From Agapanthus africanus (lineage: Eukaryota > Streptophyta > Magnoliopsida > Asparagales > Amaryllidaceae), in the NCBI GenBank assembly GCA_030015575.1, contig JASDDO010000006.1, forward strand, positions 107,624,045-107,688,044: a stretch of 64,000 nt of DNA, given 5' to 3'. The translations under genes were made by a program, and so were the position numbers. Positions 23,551 through 33,876 of this stretch are shown piece after piece. The notes below the pieces were generated by a model. That model searched no databases. It saw nothing but the letters and a program-made list of their open reading frames with translations, and was not told the origin of the DNA. The first letter of the stretch is position 1. Each line of letters opens with the position of its first letter.

Positions 23551-24697
23551 TGTAGGGTTCCTAAGCACGACAGTAAGGTTTCGGGTGGCATCGTCCATGC
23601 CAAGTTAAAATTTTTACCATGCTAAAGAACTCTAACCTAGATCTTTTACTAGAGAATCATACGGAAACATAAAGTAAACAACTTTACTTCTAAGTGATTA
23701 GGGATTACAAGCTTTGTAGTCCATTCCTTCACTTCATTAGCTCCAAGTAGCGGTCCCTTCCCTACGATCAAAGAACTCCCGGACTCTTGAGAAGCTCCAC
23801 AAGGTGAATGATGCATGCTTGCTTGTAGTCTTCAAAATCCATGATGATCTACTTTGAGGAAGCACGAACTCAAGCTATCTCTTCACTAATAATGAATTAG
23901 TGAAGCCAACACACTAAACTATATGGCTAGTATAGAAGATGATGATGAAGTAGGAATTTTTCTCACTTTAGAATTTATTTTCTCACTATTTTTCTTTATC
24001 TCTTCAAAGCAAAGAGAGAAAGAGCTTGAAAGAGATGAAGGAGGAAGAAGATGAATGAATAATGAGCTTAGGTTAGAAATGTAACCATGGTGAGTATATG
24101 TCATGGCTAACCCATGTAGAGAATAAACCATGGCTAATAGATTAGAGTTAGGTTAATAAATATCTTAGGCAAAAACAAAACAAGTGGAATTTAGTCAATG
24201 GTTCTACAAGCTTCATCCAAGCTCAACCATGCCATAATTCCAAGTTGTTTTGAATTATCTAAAATAAATATAAACATAACATTATCATAAAGCATGGTGT
24301 CATTCTCATACACCTAAGTAGCATGTATAACCTAGCACGTCACAATATTATATATCACATATATAATATTTATGTAACAAAAGAAATAATACAAATAAAC
24401 ATATATCACATATATGTTAAATGTATCAAAAGTGAGAAAAAGAAGTATTTAAGTGAGCATATATTATTTAATGTAATTTAATATATCAAATATATAATTA
24501 TACAATACTTGATTTAATAATCCGGCTATATTACATATAACCGACTAATATAATATGTATCATTTTATCGAATCAACACTTGATCCGATAACCCGGCTAT
24601 ATCACATATAACCGGACGATATCACATATTGCGAGAATAGAATATGGTATCATATACACATATTATTCTCGGTCCCGCACATATCACATATGCGCTC
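23551..24697 (-). repeat. 5' LTR of Copia element B, piece 1
   Basis: It matches 15281-16440. It ends at ATGCGCTC, where the D/E composite begins. CGCTC (24693-24697) recurs at 40518-40522 as the target-site duplication. The three pieces (23551-24697, 40523-40741, 48293-49153) total about 2227 bp, close to the 2241 bp of the intact LTR. Confidence 0.93.
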
Positions 24698-25082
24698 TGA
24701 TCAGTCGAAAATATTGCATTATTAACACATCAATTTCCCTACTCTTTCTAATCATCTAAAGGTGTTTGGTATAAATATAGCACATATTAGCAATTCGTCT
24801 GCAAAATATGAAATAACATGTGTTATATATTATAACCAGTATTATGAGGGAAATTGAGTGTTTATTACTACATGCATGATTTTGTATATCTCAACACTTT
24901 TCAGCGAGATTGTATGCAGAAAATTCTTCAGGTCAAAGAACCGGAATCGCAAAAGTGCAGATAAAACGAATCAAGTCAAAGACTTAAAATCTGGAAGCAA
25001 CAAAGAAAGAATTATAAGATTCCATACATCAAAATAACACCCAAAGACACCCCAAGAAAATGATCCAGAAATCTACTCAAAT

Positions 25083-25132
25083 GGCCGCGGATCCACGGCC
25101 GAGTCTGGCCGATCCGCCGCGGTTCCGCGGCC
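25083..25132. repeat. GC-palindrome pair in LTR D1
   Basis: GGCCGCGGATCCACGGCC (centre 25091-25092) and GCCGCGGTTCCGCGGCC (centre 25123-25124) lie 32 bp apart, about 150 bp upstream of the TATA box. Confidence 0.88.
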
Positions 25133-25275
25133 TAGTTGACTCGTTGGCGCTCGAGACTTCTCCAGAATCTTCCATGTAACGGCCATCCTTCCTCAAGACG
25201 CTCCAATTCTACGTGGCATCTTCTGGAAGGCTCTGCATAACAACCAAGCTTATGAGAGAAGATTAAATGAGTGGC

Positions 25276-25284
25276 TATAAAAGG
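25276..25284 (+). promoter_or_regulatory. TATA box of LTR D1
   Basis: TATAAAAGG sits in GTGGCTATAAAAGGGG, about 580 bp into the LTR. The same sequence occurs in LTR D2. This is the likely U3 promoter core. Confidence 0.6.
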
Positions 25285-26419
25285 GGTTCTAGATCTATAA
25301 TTTGGAGGCTGTTCAATAGTTTCTTAAGTTGTTAGATAATTAGTTACATAATTGGAGCCAAAATTCCAATTCAAGTTGAGTGACACAACTTGATACCCAA
25401 ACCCTAGCCCAAATCTATTTCCAAAGCCAAATCAAGATCATTTTGAGAAGCAAATCAAGTAAGCAACCATCGATCCTTTATCCGCGAAGCCATTCTTTAT
25501 CAAGAGCGTGAGATCCAAGACGATCCAAGTCTCACGGAGATCTAGCGGAGCGAACTTCGACGGATCTAGTTACCTCTTCAAAAGGAGCGATCAAGAGCAA
25601 CATCTTGTAAACTCGAATTGAGGGAGTGTGTAATTAGTCGTCGATTTAATAAATGTGATAATTGTAATTCTTGCTTTCTTTACATTCTTGCATTATGAAA
25701 CTTCTTGATTCTCGATTCATTAATTTTCATGACGTGTGAGTGAAATCTTCGCTTGTAGCGGAATCGAGAGAATAGGTAGATGATGATGATTAAATTCTTG
25801 AACGATTCTTAAGTCTTATGAGGTTTTCTAACTCTAGCAATAAGATTCATCGAATACCTAATTTTGAGCGAGATCGCTTTCTTGAATGTTTTCGCTCCAA
25901 ATTAGAGATCAACGATCGGTGATTTAATTTGCTAGAGGTTAGAATTTGAATGATAATCAATGAAAGGATAAGAGATGGTGATGGAGAAACCCTAGTTTCT
26001 TCAATAGATCCCTAATCCTCATTGATCGTCATCGATCTAGCAACAAATCCTCAATAGATAAGAATTCGTAATCATTAGTATTCATCATCACTATCAATGT
26101 GATCGATTCCTACAAGCTACATTACAAAACTTGATAATTCAATCGATTTGGACATTTTCTTGATCTTTAACATTTCTTGATTTTAGATCTATTTCTTTAT
26201 GCTTCTTAAAAATCAAATCGCACAAATCTTGAATCAATTCTTTTGCATTTTCTTTTTTATTTTAATTTCAACTCAACTAAAACAAGATCGATCAAAACAC
26301 ACATCTCAGTGGATGATCCGTATTCATTAACGGGCTACATTGATACCGTTAATTGATTGCGGTATAAATTTCTTTGGTTGTGATCTTTTACACTTTTCAA
26401 AACACGACACGGAAACGAT

Positions 26420-26620
26420 CAATCAAACGGCGCTGTTGCCTGGGATTTATTACAATCACAGAAATTATAACAATCAAATGGCGCCGTTGCCGGGGACTAT
26501 TTGATTCGATTTATTACAATCACAGAAATTATAACAATCAAATGGCGCCGTTGCCGGGGACTATTTGATTCGATTTATTACAATCACAGAAATTATAACA
26601 ATCAAATGGAACCGTTGCCG
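26420..26620 (+). repeat. Tandem array of four PBS-like copies (element D)
   Basis: CAATCAAATGGCGCCGTTGC starts at 26471 and 26535, with diverged versions at 26420 (LTR junction) and 26599. The main unit is 64 bp and includes CTATTTGATTCGATTTATTA. TGGCGCCGTTGCCGGGGA is complementary to the 3' end of plant tRNA-Asp, the usual Athila/Tat primer. The copy at the LTR edge is less perfect than the two downstream copies. Confidence 0.85.
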
Positions 26621-26825
26621 GGGATAGTGCGCTAATAGTTTGTATTTTGAAATTTGAGTTGAACAATTTATTCCATTATAATTTTTAGATCAAAATTCGT
26701 GCAAACACTAATACGTGTGTTGTGATTTGTTGCGAGAAAATATGGAATCATTGGAGCTGGAGAAAAAAATTTCTAAAAATTCCAGGGGACTCAGGAGCTG
26801 AACAGAAGCTCTCTGTAAAAATCTT

Positions 26826-26914
26826 GTGCAGTGAACTTACCACTCAAGCGCGGAAGCGCGGCAACAGAGCCTCATCCGCGGCGGATCCGCCGCAGGTTTA
26901 GCTCTTCACTGCAC
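26826..26914 (+). other. GC-palindromes inside a longer hairpin in the D leader
   Basis: GTGCAGTGAA (26826-26835) pairs with TTCACTGCAC (26905-26914), 10 bp perfect. Between them lie GCGCGGAAGCGCGGC and CCGCGGCGGATCCGCCGC, about 27 bp apart. It is a leader version of the GC-palindrome pair, enclosed in a stem. Confidence 0.7.
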
Positions 26915-27063
26915 CAAACTTTCTCTGGTAACTCCTCACTTTCTTATCTTCTCCTTTCTCTGCTCCAACTAATATTTTGTGCAGGTTTCTTTGCAAATAA
27001 ATCGCAGCGCCACAAAAGCAAAAAATATATTGTGCGTGTTTTTGATTCTTGGTTGTTTGCATA

Positions 27064-27480
27064 TTAATACGGAATTTAAGGGGCACGACCAAATTCAAAT
27101 TAGGTGGGGATTTCATTACCCTTCCTAGGCCCCGAAAATCGCAAAACTTGCATCCGCACTTACCCTCATTAATTAAAAGAAATCTAGAGATGAATCTAAG
27201 GACCGTCGCGCTCAATTAGGACAAGAGAAGGCGTGGGTAATTCATTGCTTATCCGAGTTTTCTTGTGGTGCCTAAGGCGAGTGTGTCTAAGGCTAGTGGT
27301 TTTTAATTAGGCCCACTACTTACGTAGTGGAGTACCTTCCCACTTACCTGGCACTTATCCGGCCACAGGAGGACAAAGAGGCAGTGGAGGATTTTATCCT
27401 GCGACTTGTCTTTTGGCAGTTAGGAGCGGTCTAGAGTTTGACCTAGGTGACCACTAGATTCTAGGGTTTTGTGTGTTGCA
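27064..27480 (+). other. Conserved leader block of element D
   Basis: This noncoding block upstream of gag begins TTAATACGGAATTTAAGGGG and ends near GACCTAGGTGACCACTAGA. It matches E at 34371-34790 closely and F at about 42951-43360 more weakly. Conservation ahead of gag suggests a packaging or translation-control region. Bases 27481-27717 that follow are a T-rich spacer without recognised features. Confidence 0.6.
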
Positions 27481-27939
27481 TTTGTTTTGTGCATCATTTT
27501 TTTCAAAAAAAAAATCCGTATCTTTTTCAAAGCAAACACCACATTCATATCATTCCCCTAATTATAAATTCACGCTGCCACTTGTACTAACCCTTTTTAG
27601 TGCAAGATAGGCTGGACACGGGTTTCTAGTGCCTGTTAGTCCGCGTTTCCCTTATCGACCCAAAAGTCGGTATTTCTACACTTACCCTTTCTTTTACCCA
27701 CCACCACACCCACAACGATGGATCCACCTCCATCGAACTTCTTTTCCACTACCCTGCCGCCGTCCGTTGGTGCGCAGATTCCACCTCGCATCTCTCTCCA
27801 AGAGAGATGCTATCCTACACAAGGCCCACTTTCCACTTGTCTTTCCACACCACCAGCCAACGGGGAAAATTTTCAAATAAAACCCTAATACATCAACCTT
27901 CTACCAAAATTTCACGGTCTCCAGTCTGAAGGCGCATAC

Positions 27940-29001
27940 GTGTTTATCACGAAATTTGAAAATGTATGCGCAATGATGGGTACTTCACAGCTTTCTGTGG
28001 ATGCTTTACGTCTTCGTCTTCTCCCATTTACTTTATGCGATTTAGCCGAGAAGTGGCTATATAACACTACCGCACATTCCATTTCAAATTGGGATGAATT
28101 CGTCAAACCATTCCTTAAGAAATTCTACCCACACCACAAAACAGCTCGAGTCCGTAGCGAAATCTATCAATTCACCCAGCTTCCAAATGAAACATTTTCA
28201 AAATGTCTTGACCACTTCAAGGATCTGTTAGTCCAATGTCCACATCACGGCATCCCGAGATGGGATCTGTGTCGAATCATTTATGAGGGCATTACTCCTT
28301 ACACAAGACAGTCTCTTGAATCCATGTGTCAAGGCAACTTTATGACCAAAGATGATTGGGAAGCCTGGAAATTTCTAGAAGATTTCGCTGAAAAATCTTT
28401 ACAGTGGGAGGGTGTGAGTCAATCATCTAGGGATGGCAATGATATTTCCATAGAAGTTAGAGCTGACAATTCAGCTATACAAAAGAAACTCGAGAATATG
28501 GAAAAATTCTTAGCTGCTCTAAGTCAAATATCACTCTCCAAAACTGTATGTGGTTGTTGTTCTGATCCGTCTCACTTGACGGAAGAATGTCCGTTTCAAG
28601 GTCCTGAGCATACCAATGCCTCATTTCAACGACCTAGAAACGATCCATCTTCCTCCACATATGATCAGGGTTGGAGGAATAACCCTAACTTTGCTTGGAA
28701 CCAATCACAATTTCAAAACACGGTTCCAACCCAACACAATTTCCAAGGGGTCCCTTCACCACAACAGCAGCCACAACTTCAATTGAGTCAGCACCCCTTC
28801 CAATCACAAAACTTTCAAAATCCGGCCAACACTTTTGCACCGTCTAGTCCTTTGCAATTGACCGGTACAGATAATACCTCTGCACTAGCACAAACCTTGG
28901 ATACTTTCATGAAACAATCCATCCAAGGTACGGCAAGTTTGCAATCTTCCGTCGAGAATGTAATGAAGATCATTAGATCTCAAAATGAGAACATCAAATA
29001 G
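27940..29001 (+). pseudogene. gag of element D
   Basis: This 353-codon frame carries the plant Gypsy retrotransposon Gag domain. It runs about residues 20-155, with KWLYN, FLKKFYP, FKDLLVQCPHHGIPRWDLC and SLESMCQGNF-type landmarks, followed by a zinc knuckle beginning at C204 (CGCCSDPSHLTEEC, CX2CX4HX4C). A Gln/Asn/Pro-rich tail follows. Gag-like coding sequence extends upstream to about 27718 (MDPPPSNFF). Gag would form the particle and bind the element RNA. The protease follows directly at 29002. The element is broken a few times. Confidence 0.9.
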
Positions 29002-30621
29002 ATGGAAGAACAAATTGCACAACTAAAAGCCGAAATGAGTGCACGAGAAAAAGGGAAACTTCCAACTCAACCTTTACCTAATTCTGGCTATTCACATGAT
29101 GTGGATGCAATCACGTTGAGATCTGGAAGAGTGCTTGACCATCACCTTGGGGAAGAGTTTGATGATACTGATAAATCATTCAATAACACCCCGGCTGAGA
29201 CCTTTTCTCACACACACACTTCTTACCCCAGTTCTTCTACCCCACCATCCTCTTCCGAGCCTATTCTTCATTTCCCAAAAGGCTCGCCACTACAGCCTAC
29301 CTCTTTTACCCCTCCACGGACGATCCCCAGTTCTATTCTGGGATCGGTTCCACACCCACTTCCTTCTCCTATGATGGACCCAGCGCTTACTGCTAAAGCA
29401 CCTTATCCTAATCGGTTAAGGGCTAACACACCGAGTCCACATATGGAGAAGATTATGAACATTTTTAAGCAAGTAAACACCAACATCCCTCTTCTAGATG
29501 CTATCCAACAAGTTCCGTCCTATGCGAAAACTCTTAAGAACTTGTGCACTAGGAAGAGGAAGAATCCAGTGCCTAAGAAGATTTTCATGGAAAAAACAAT
29601 AGACACGGCTTTCCCCCAACAATTACCGAGGAAACGTAAGGATCCAGGATATCCTACTATTTCCGTTTCTATTGGGGAAAAACACATCAACCGTGCTCTA
29701 TTAGACCTTGGCGCTAGTGTTAACTTGCTTCCATACTCAGTCTATGAGCAATTAGGGATCGGAGAGTTGAAGCCAACCAATTGCACTCTCCAGATGGCTG
29801 ACCGATCAATCACCAAACCTAGGGGTGAACTCGAGGATGTGTTAATAAAAATCGGAGAATTTATATTCCCGGTAGATTTTATTGTAATTGATACACAGCC
29901 TGTAGCGAACCCACGGAATCAAATTCCGGTGATTTTAGGTCGCCCCTTTTTGGCCACTTCCAATGCTATAATCAACTGTCATAATGGTTCTATGACCCTA
30001 TCTTTCGGGAATAGGTCAATAGAACTGAACATTTACAAGTTGGGAAGTGTACCCTCCGAACCTATTGCTCAGGTCTGTTCTGTCGACTTAATGGATGTCG
30101 ACAGCAGCGAATTTGATGATCCTCCTGATATCGATCTTGACTCTTTTCATATGTTATTGTTTGACCCAACTATGTATCATACACATACGGACTCTTCCAC
30201 TGAGATGTCCGGGTCAACAATTAACACGGATTATGAACTGTTTTTAGAGTCTGAAGATCACCCCGCACTTTGTGATGACATTATTCATCGGGGTATTGAT
30301 GGAACTTTTGAGGAAATCTTCGCTGATGAACTCGCATTTTTAAATAACACGGGTGTTGAGATGAATCATCTCCCAATCAATGAAATTGAACCTCCACCCC
30401 ATCTTTTGACTTGTAAAAAGAATGCGAGTAATCCATCATATTCACTGCATCGTCTCTCCAAAATGAGACGCACATACATTCTCTTCCACCACTTACCTTT
30501 TCCCCACTTCTTCTTCCACCAACCCGAGCACTGCATTGATAAAATTTTCGAATGGTTGGTGTTGACGTTCGGTCTTTGTAAAGCTTGGCATCGACCTATG
30601 ATTTTTAACCCCCACTTGTGA
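29002..30621 (+). pseudogene. Aspartic protease region of element D, with unknown C-terminal part
   Basis: This 539-codon frame has a coiled MEEQIAQLKAEM start, a Ser/Pro-rich linker, and then a retropepsin-like protease. Its ALLDLGASVNLLPYSVYEQL has D at about residue 235, and VILGRPFLATSNAIINC follows. This is the typical Athila/Tat-like arrangement. After the protease comes an acidic segment (DVDSSEFDD) and a C-terminal stretch ending DKIFEWLVLTFGLCKAWH. No RT follows. The same peptide ending appears in E (about 37817-37860) and F (about 45105-45155). Its role is unknown; it could be a short membrane-associated tail or a conserved RNA segment. It is part of a non-autonomous fossil. Confidence 0.88.
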
Positions 30622-32041
30622 TTTTAAAAGATTAACATTGCATAACTCAAGTTTGGGGGGGCACATTATCTGGCTCTTGAAAAGAATAAGTTTATAAAAT
30701 GATGAGCCAAAAATAAGTTTGGGGGAGGTTCTTCACTTAAATATTTTGCCCCCACTGATAAATTCCTCCCAAGCTTACAGGTTTTTTCGAGATTTAGCGG
30801 ATGGCAACAGTGAGGACACTGTTGAAAACAAGTTTGGGGGAGGTTTGTGCTTATTTTCGCATCATTTGCATATCATTTTGCATAAGCACAAAACATTTTT
30901 TGAAAAAAACATAAAAATTTAAAAAAAATTTCAAAATTATAAAAAATATTTTTTGTACATAAATAAGATAATAAAAGTTTAGATAGTGAAAAATTACATC
31001 CATGAGATTAGAAAAATTTAAGAAAACTAAGAAAATTAGAAGTTTTCTTATACGAACTAGTAATAAGTAGTTATGAGCCGTTGTCCCAAGGGTTAGTAAG
31101 ATGAAAGATGTCACTAATCTGAGGATAAAAATAAGTCTGAAAAATAGTTTCTATTCTGGAAGCCAAACATTTTGAACGTTGCTACCCTGCTATTCGCACT
31201 TACACACATCTTAAAGCGTGGGATAGTAGAGGATACCTTGAAATGCTCTTGTCTTAAAGCCAAAAGTATGAGAAAAAAAAATATTTTGAAAATGGTGAGA
31301 AAAATAGACACTGGTTTTGTTATCACCAAGGGCAATAAAAAAATATATAGCAAAAGGGTGTTTCTTCACCTAGTGCCCTAAGGCTAACTGGTCTGGGAGT
31401 CACTGCTATGCCTGAGGTGGTGCAAGACGAGAAAAATACACCAAATAAGCAAGCATATGAGTAATCGGTCGGTTAGTACCTCAAGAAGTATTAACGGTCG
31501 CATGAAAGTGTGTAAGCAATCTCGTTTGTCAAAAAAGTGCTGAGGTTGATGGGCAAGAGTATGATAGCTTGAATTGAATTCTCCGGGTGTAGGGATGTCT
31601 TTACACACACGCAGGGTTATATGATCGATGTTTGGAAGAAAGATAGGAATGAAGAATAAGACGATGTTTTATTGAGGGAGGATGTGATTTCTGACATCTT
31701 TTCATGACCATTAAGATAGGGCTCATGACAACCGAAAAGCTAGCTTAGTTGGAAACCCTAATTTTCAAGGCTTTTCTTTTACAATTCTTGTCTTTAAATG
31801 TAATATTCATGATCTTCCTTTTATTATTGGATTTTGTGGGTGCAATCCGCTGAAAACCCTCAGGAGACAACACTCCTCCTACTAGGGACACCTAGAGGTT
31901 TAAAGGCTTGTTGCACGTGCTCAGTGCAATCGTGTTGCCTACGAAAGTGTGCTAGTTAGTTTTTCTCTTTCTTTATTTTCTCCTTCTCTTTTTTTAATAA
32001 AACATTCGCTCGAGACGATCGAAATTAAGTTTGGGGGTATT
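30622..32041 (+). other. 3' noncoding region of element D, ending in polypurine tract
   Basis: No gene is seen here. It contains AAGTTTGGGGG at 30649, 30715 and 30830 and again as the polypurine tract at 32027, directly before LTR E. A hairpin AACAGTG/CACTGTT (30806-30812/30817-30823, loop AGGA) precedes the third copy. A 120-bp block at 31830-31949 is shared with F. The middle part (30900-31800) is AT-rich and holds only short chance frames. Confidence 0.75.
31830..31949 (+). other. 120-bp conserved noncoding block (D copy)
   Basis: It differs from 46390-46509 in F at about 9 of 120 positions, with no length change. It contains three potential hairpins: GGAG/CTCC (31863-31866/31873-31876), CTAG/CTAG (31882-31885/31892-31895) and TTGCAC/GTGCAA (31911-31916/31924-31929, loop GTGCTCA). 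It ends about 90 bp before the 3' LTR. Confidence 0.8.
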
Positions 32042-32430
32042 TGATCAGTCGAAAATATTGTATATTTTAGCCGGCAATTTCCTTAACATTTGCATAAATT
32101 TAGAAGTGTTCGGCATTCATATTCTACATATTAGCAAATCTGTCACAAAATATGAGATTGCATGTGTTAGACTTTTAAACCGACACTTTAAAGGAAATTA
32201 ACCGCATTTCATGGCATCGCATCATTTCTGTATTTGCGCAACACTTGTCTTGAGTCTGTGCAGGAAATACGGAAGAAAATCAAAAGAAGCTGATCAAACA
32301 ATACGCCAACTAAATCATTTCAGATCTGGTAGCAATTCAGAAGGAATTATACAATTCTATATATCAAAAGAAGGCCCATACAAAAGCCCAAGATCACTGC
32401 AGAAAATACAAGCCCTAAAGCTCCAAGTCA

Positions 32431-32475
32431 GCCGCGGAACCGCGGCGGGAGCTTGCTTGAGCCGCGGTTCCGCGC
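32431..32475. repeat. GC-palindrome pair in LTR E
   Basis: GCCGCGGAACCGCGGC (centre 32438-32439) and GCCGCGGTTCCGCGC (centre 32468-32469) lie 30 bp apart, in inverted relation. Confidence 0.9.
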
Positions 32476-32773
32476 CTCCTCTGCCACGTCAGCATTGCAA
32501 TTTTAGAGCAGAATTCTTTTCTCTGGGCCCACAGTCCTTTCTGATACTCCAAATTCCAGAACTCTCTCGAAGCTACTGCCAGATCAGAAAAGAAGATTAA
32601 GAAAGGCTAATCCTAATTAAGCTCCTAATTAATCCTCTTCTAGAAGCTCCTCCTAACTAATCACATCTAGAAGCTTCTCCCCTAACTAACTTTTGGAGGG
32701 AAATTTGAATTTCTTCAACAAACTTTAGGAGGGAAACGTAGAATTTGAAATCCTAGATCTAGGGTTAGTTATC

Positions 32774-32780
32774 TATAAAT
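32774..32780 (+). promoter_or_regulatory. TATA box of LTR E
   Basis: TATAAAT in TTATCTATAAATAGAGCC, about 730 bp into the LTR. Confidence 0.55.
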
Positions 32781-33876
32781 AGAGCCTAGATCTAAGGGTG
32801 GAGGTTGTTCATGAATCATTAGGTAATCAATTTTAGTTAAAATTCCCTCTTTCATCATCTTCTTCCACAAGTCTCGTGACAAGGCTTGTGCGAAACCCTA
32901 ACCCTGATTCCACTCCTAATCCAAGATCTTGAGTACCAAATCAAGCAAGAAGCCTTCAACCTTTTAGGAGCCGAGCCGATCTTCAATCGGGCAAGTGATC
33001 CAAGCCGATCCGCGATCCACGGAGACGAGCGAAGCCAAGTCGACGATCAAGTTCTTCCTCTTGTAGTTCTTGAGCGAATGTAACTAAATTGTTGATATAA
33101 ATAAAATGTGAATTTCTTTAATCTTGCTTTCTTTTAATTCTTGCATCATGATTAGATCTCAATTTGTAATTGTTGCTCTTGTTGTGATGTTTGAGTGAAA
33201 CTCCGCTCGTAAAGGAGTCGAGACGATTGTAGAATGATGATGTAACAAATCTTAATACTATTTTTAAGTCCTACGAGTTTGTAAACCCTAGCAAGTTCAA
33301 GAATCGATGACCTAGTTTCGTAGCGATGCTTTCTTGATTGCGATCGCTCGAAATTAGGGATCTACGATCGTTTCTTGAATTTACTAGAGGCTAGAATATG
33401 AATGATATCGACGAAAGAACAAGGGATAAGATGAAACCCTAGTTTCACAAGAAATCCCTAATTCTCGATCGATCATCATCGATCTAGTATCAATTCATCG
33501 AAGGATAAGAATACGTAATTGTAAGATTACATCAAATCTATAGATCCGATCGATTCCTACGAGCCTCATTTCGATTCTTGAGATTTGGTTTGGAAAAATC
33601 ATCAAACGATCAATTCTTGATTCTATCTTTTAATGTTTTCTTAGATCTAGTTTTTTCTCATTCTTGAACTTCAACTATTAATCTTGAATTGTTTAGTTTT
33701 CTTTCTTTAAAGTTTCAATTCATCTAATTCAAAAGACGAACGATTACACTTTCCCTGTGGACGATCCGCACTCACATACAATCTACATCCGACACCGTAG
33801 TTGATTGCGGTCAAATAATTTTTGGTTGTGATTTCTTTACAATTCCATACAACACATCGAGAATTCTTTACAATCA

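Larger units (their letters stand above)
24698..26425 (+). repeat. LTR D1 (1728 bp)
   Basis: It runs from TGATCAGTCGAAAATATTGC to ACGATCAATCA. Left flank is the TSD CGCTC and the right side abuts a PBS-like sequence. It contains a TATA box and a GC-palindrome pair. An inverted repeat near its start pairs 24724-24740 with 24847-24862. Confidence 0.92.
32042..33876 (+). repeat. LTR E (1835 bp)
   Basis: It runs from TGATCAGTCGAAAATATTG to TTCTTTACAATCA. Only the ends and general layout resemble LTR D; the body is clearly diverged. It is preceded by a PPT, as a 3' LTR would be, and followed by a PBS, as a 5' LTR would be. A GC-palindrome pair is at 32431-32475 and a TATA box at 32774. An inverted repeat pairs AATTTCCTT (32076-32084) with AAGGAAATT (32191-32199). 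Confidence 0.88.

Noticed and set aside
26420-26620. CRISPR-like regular repeats
   Set aside because: The repeats are contiguous 64-bp tandem units containing a tRNA primer-binding site, without unique spacers, in a plant LTR element.
32211-32600. 129-codon frame in LTR E
   Set aside because: It runs through the GC-palindrome pair in the U3 region and has no counterpart in LTR D.
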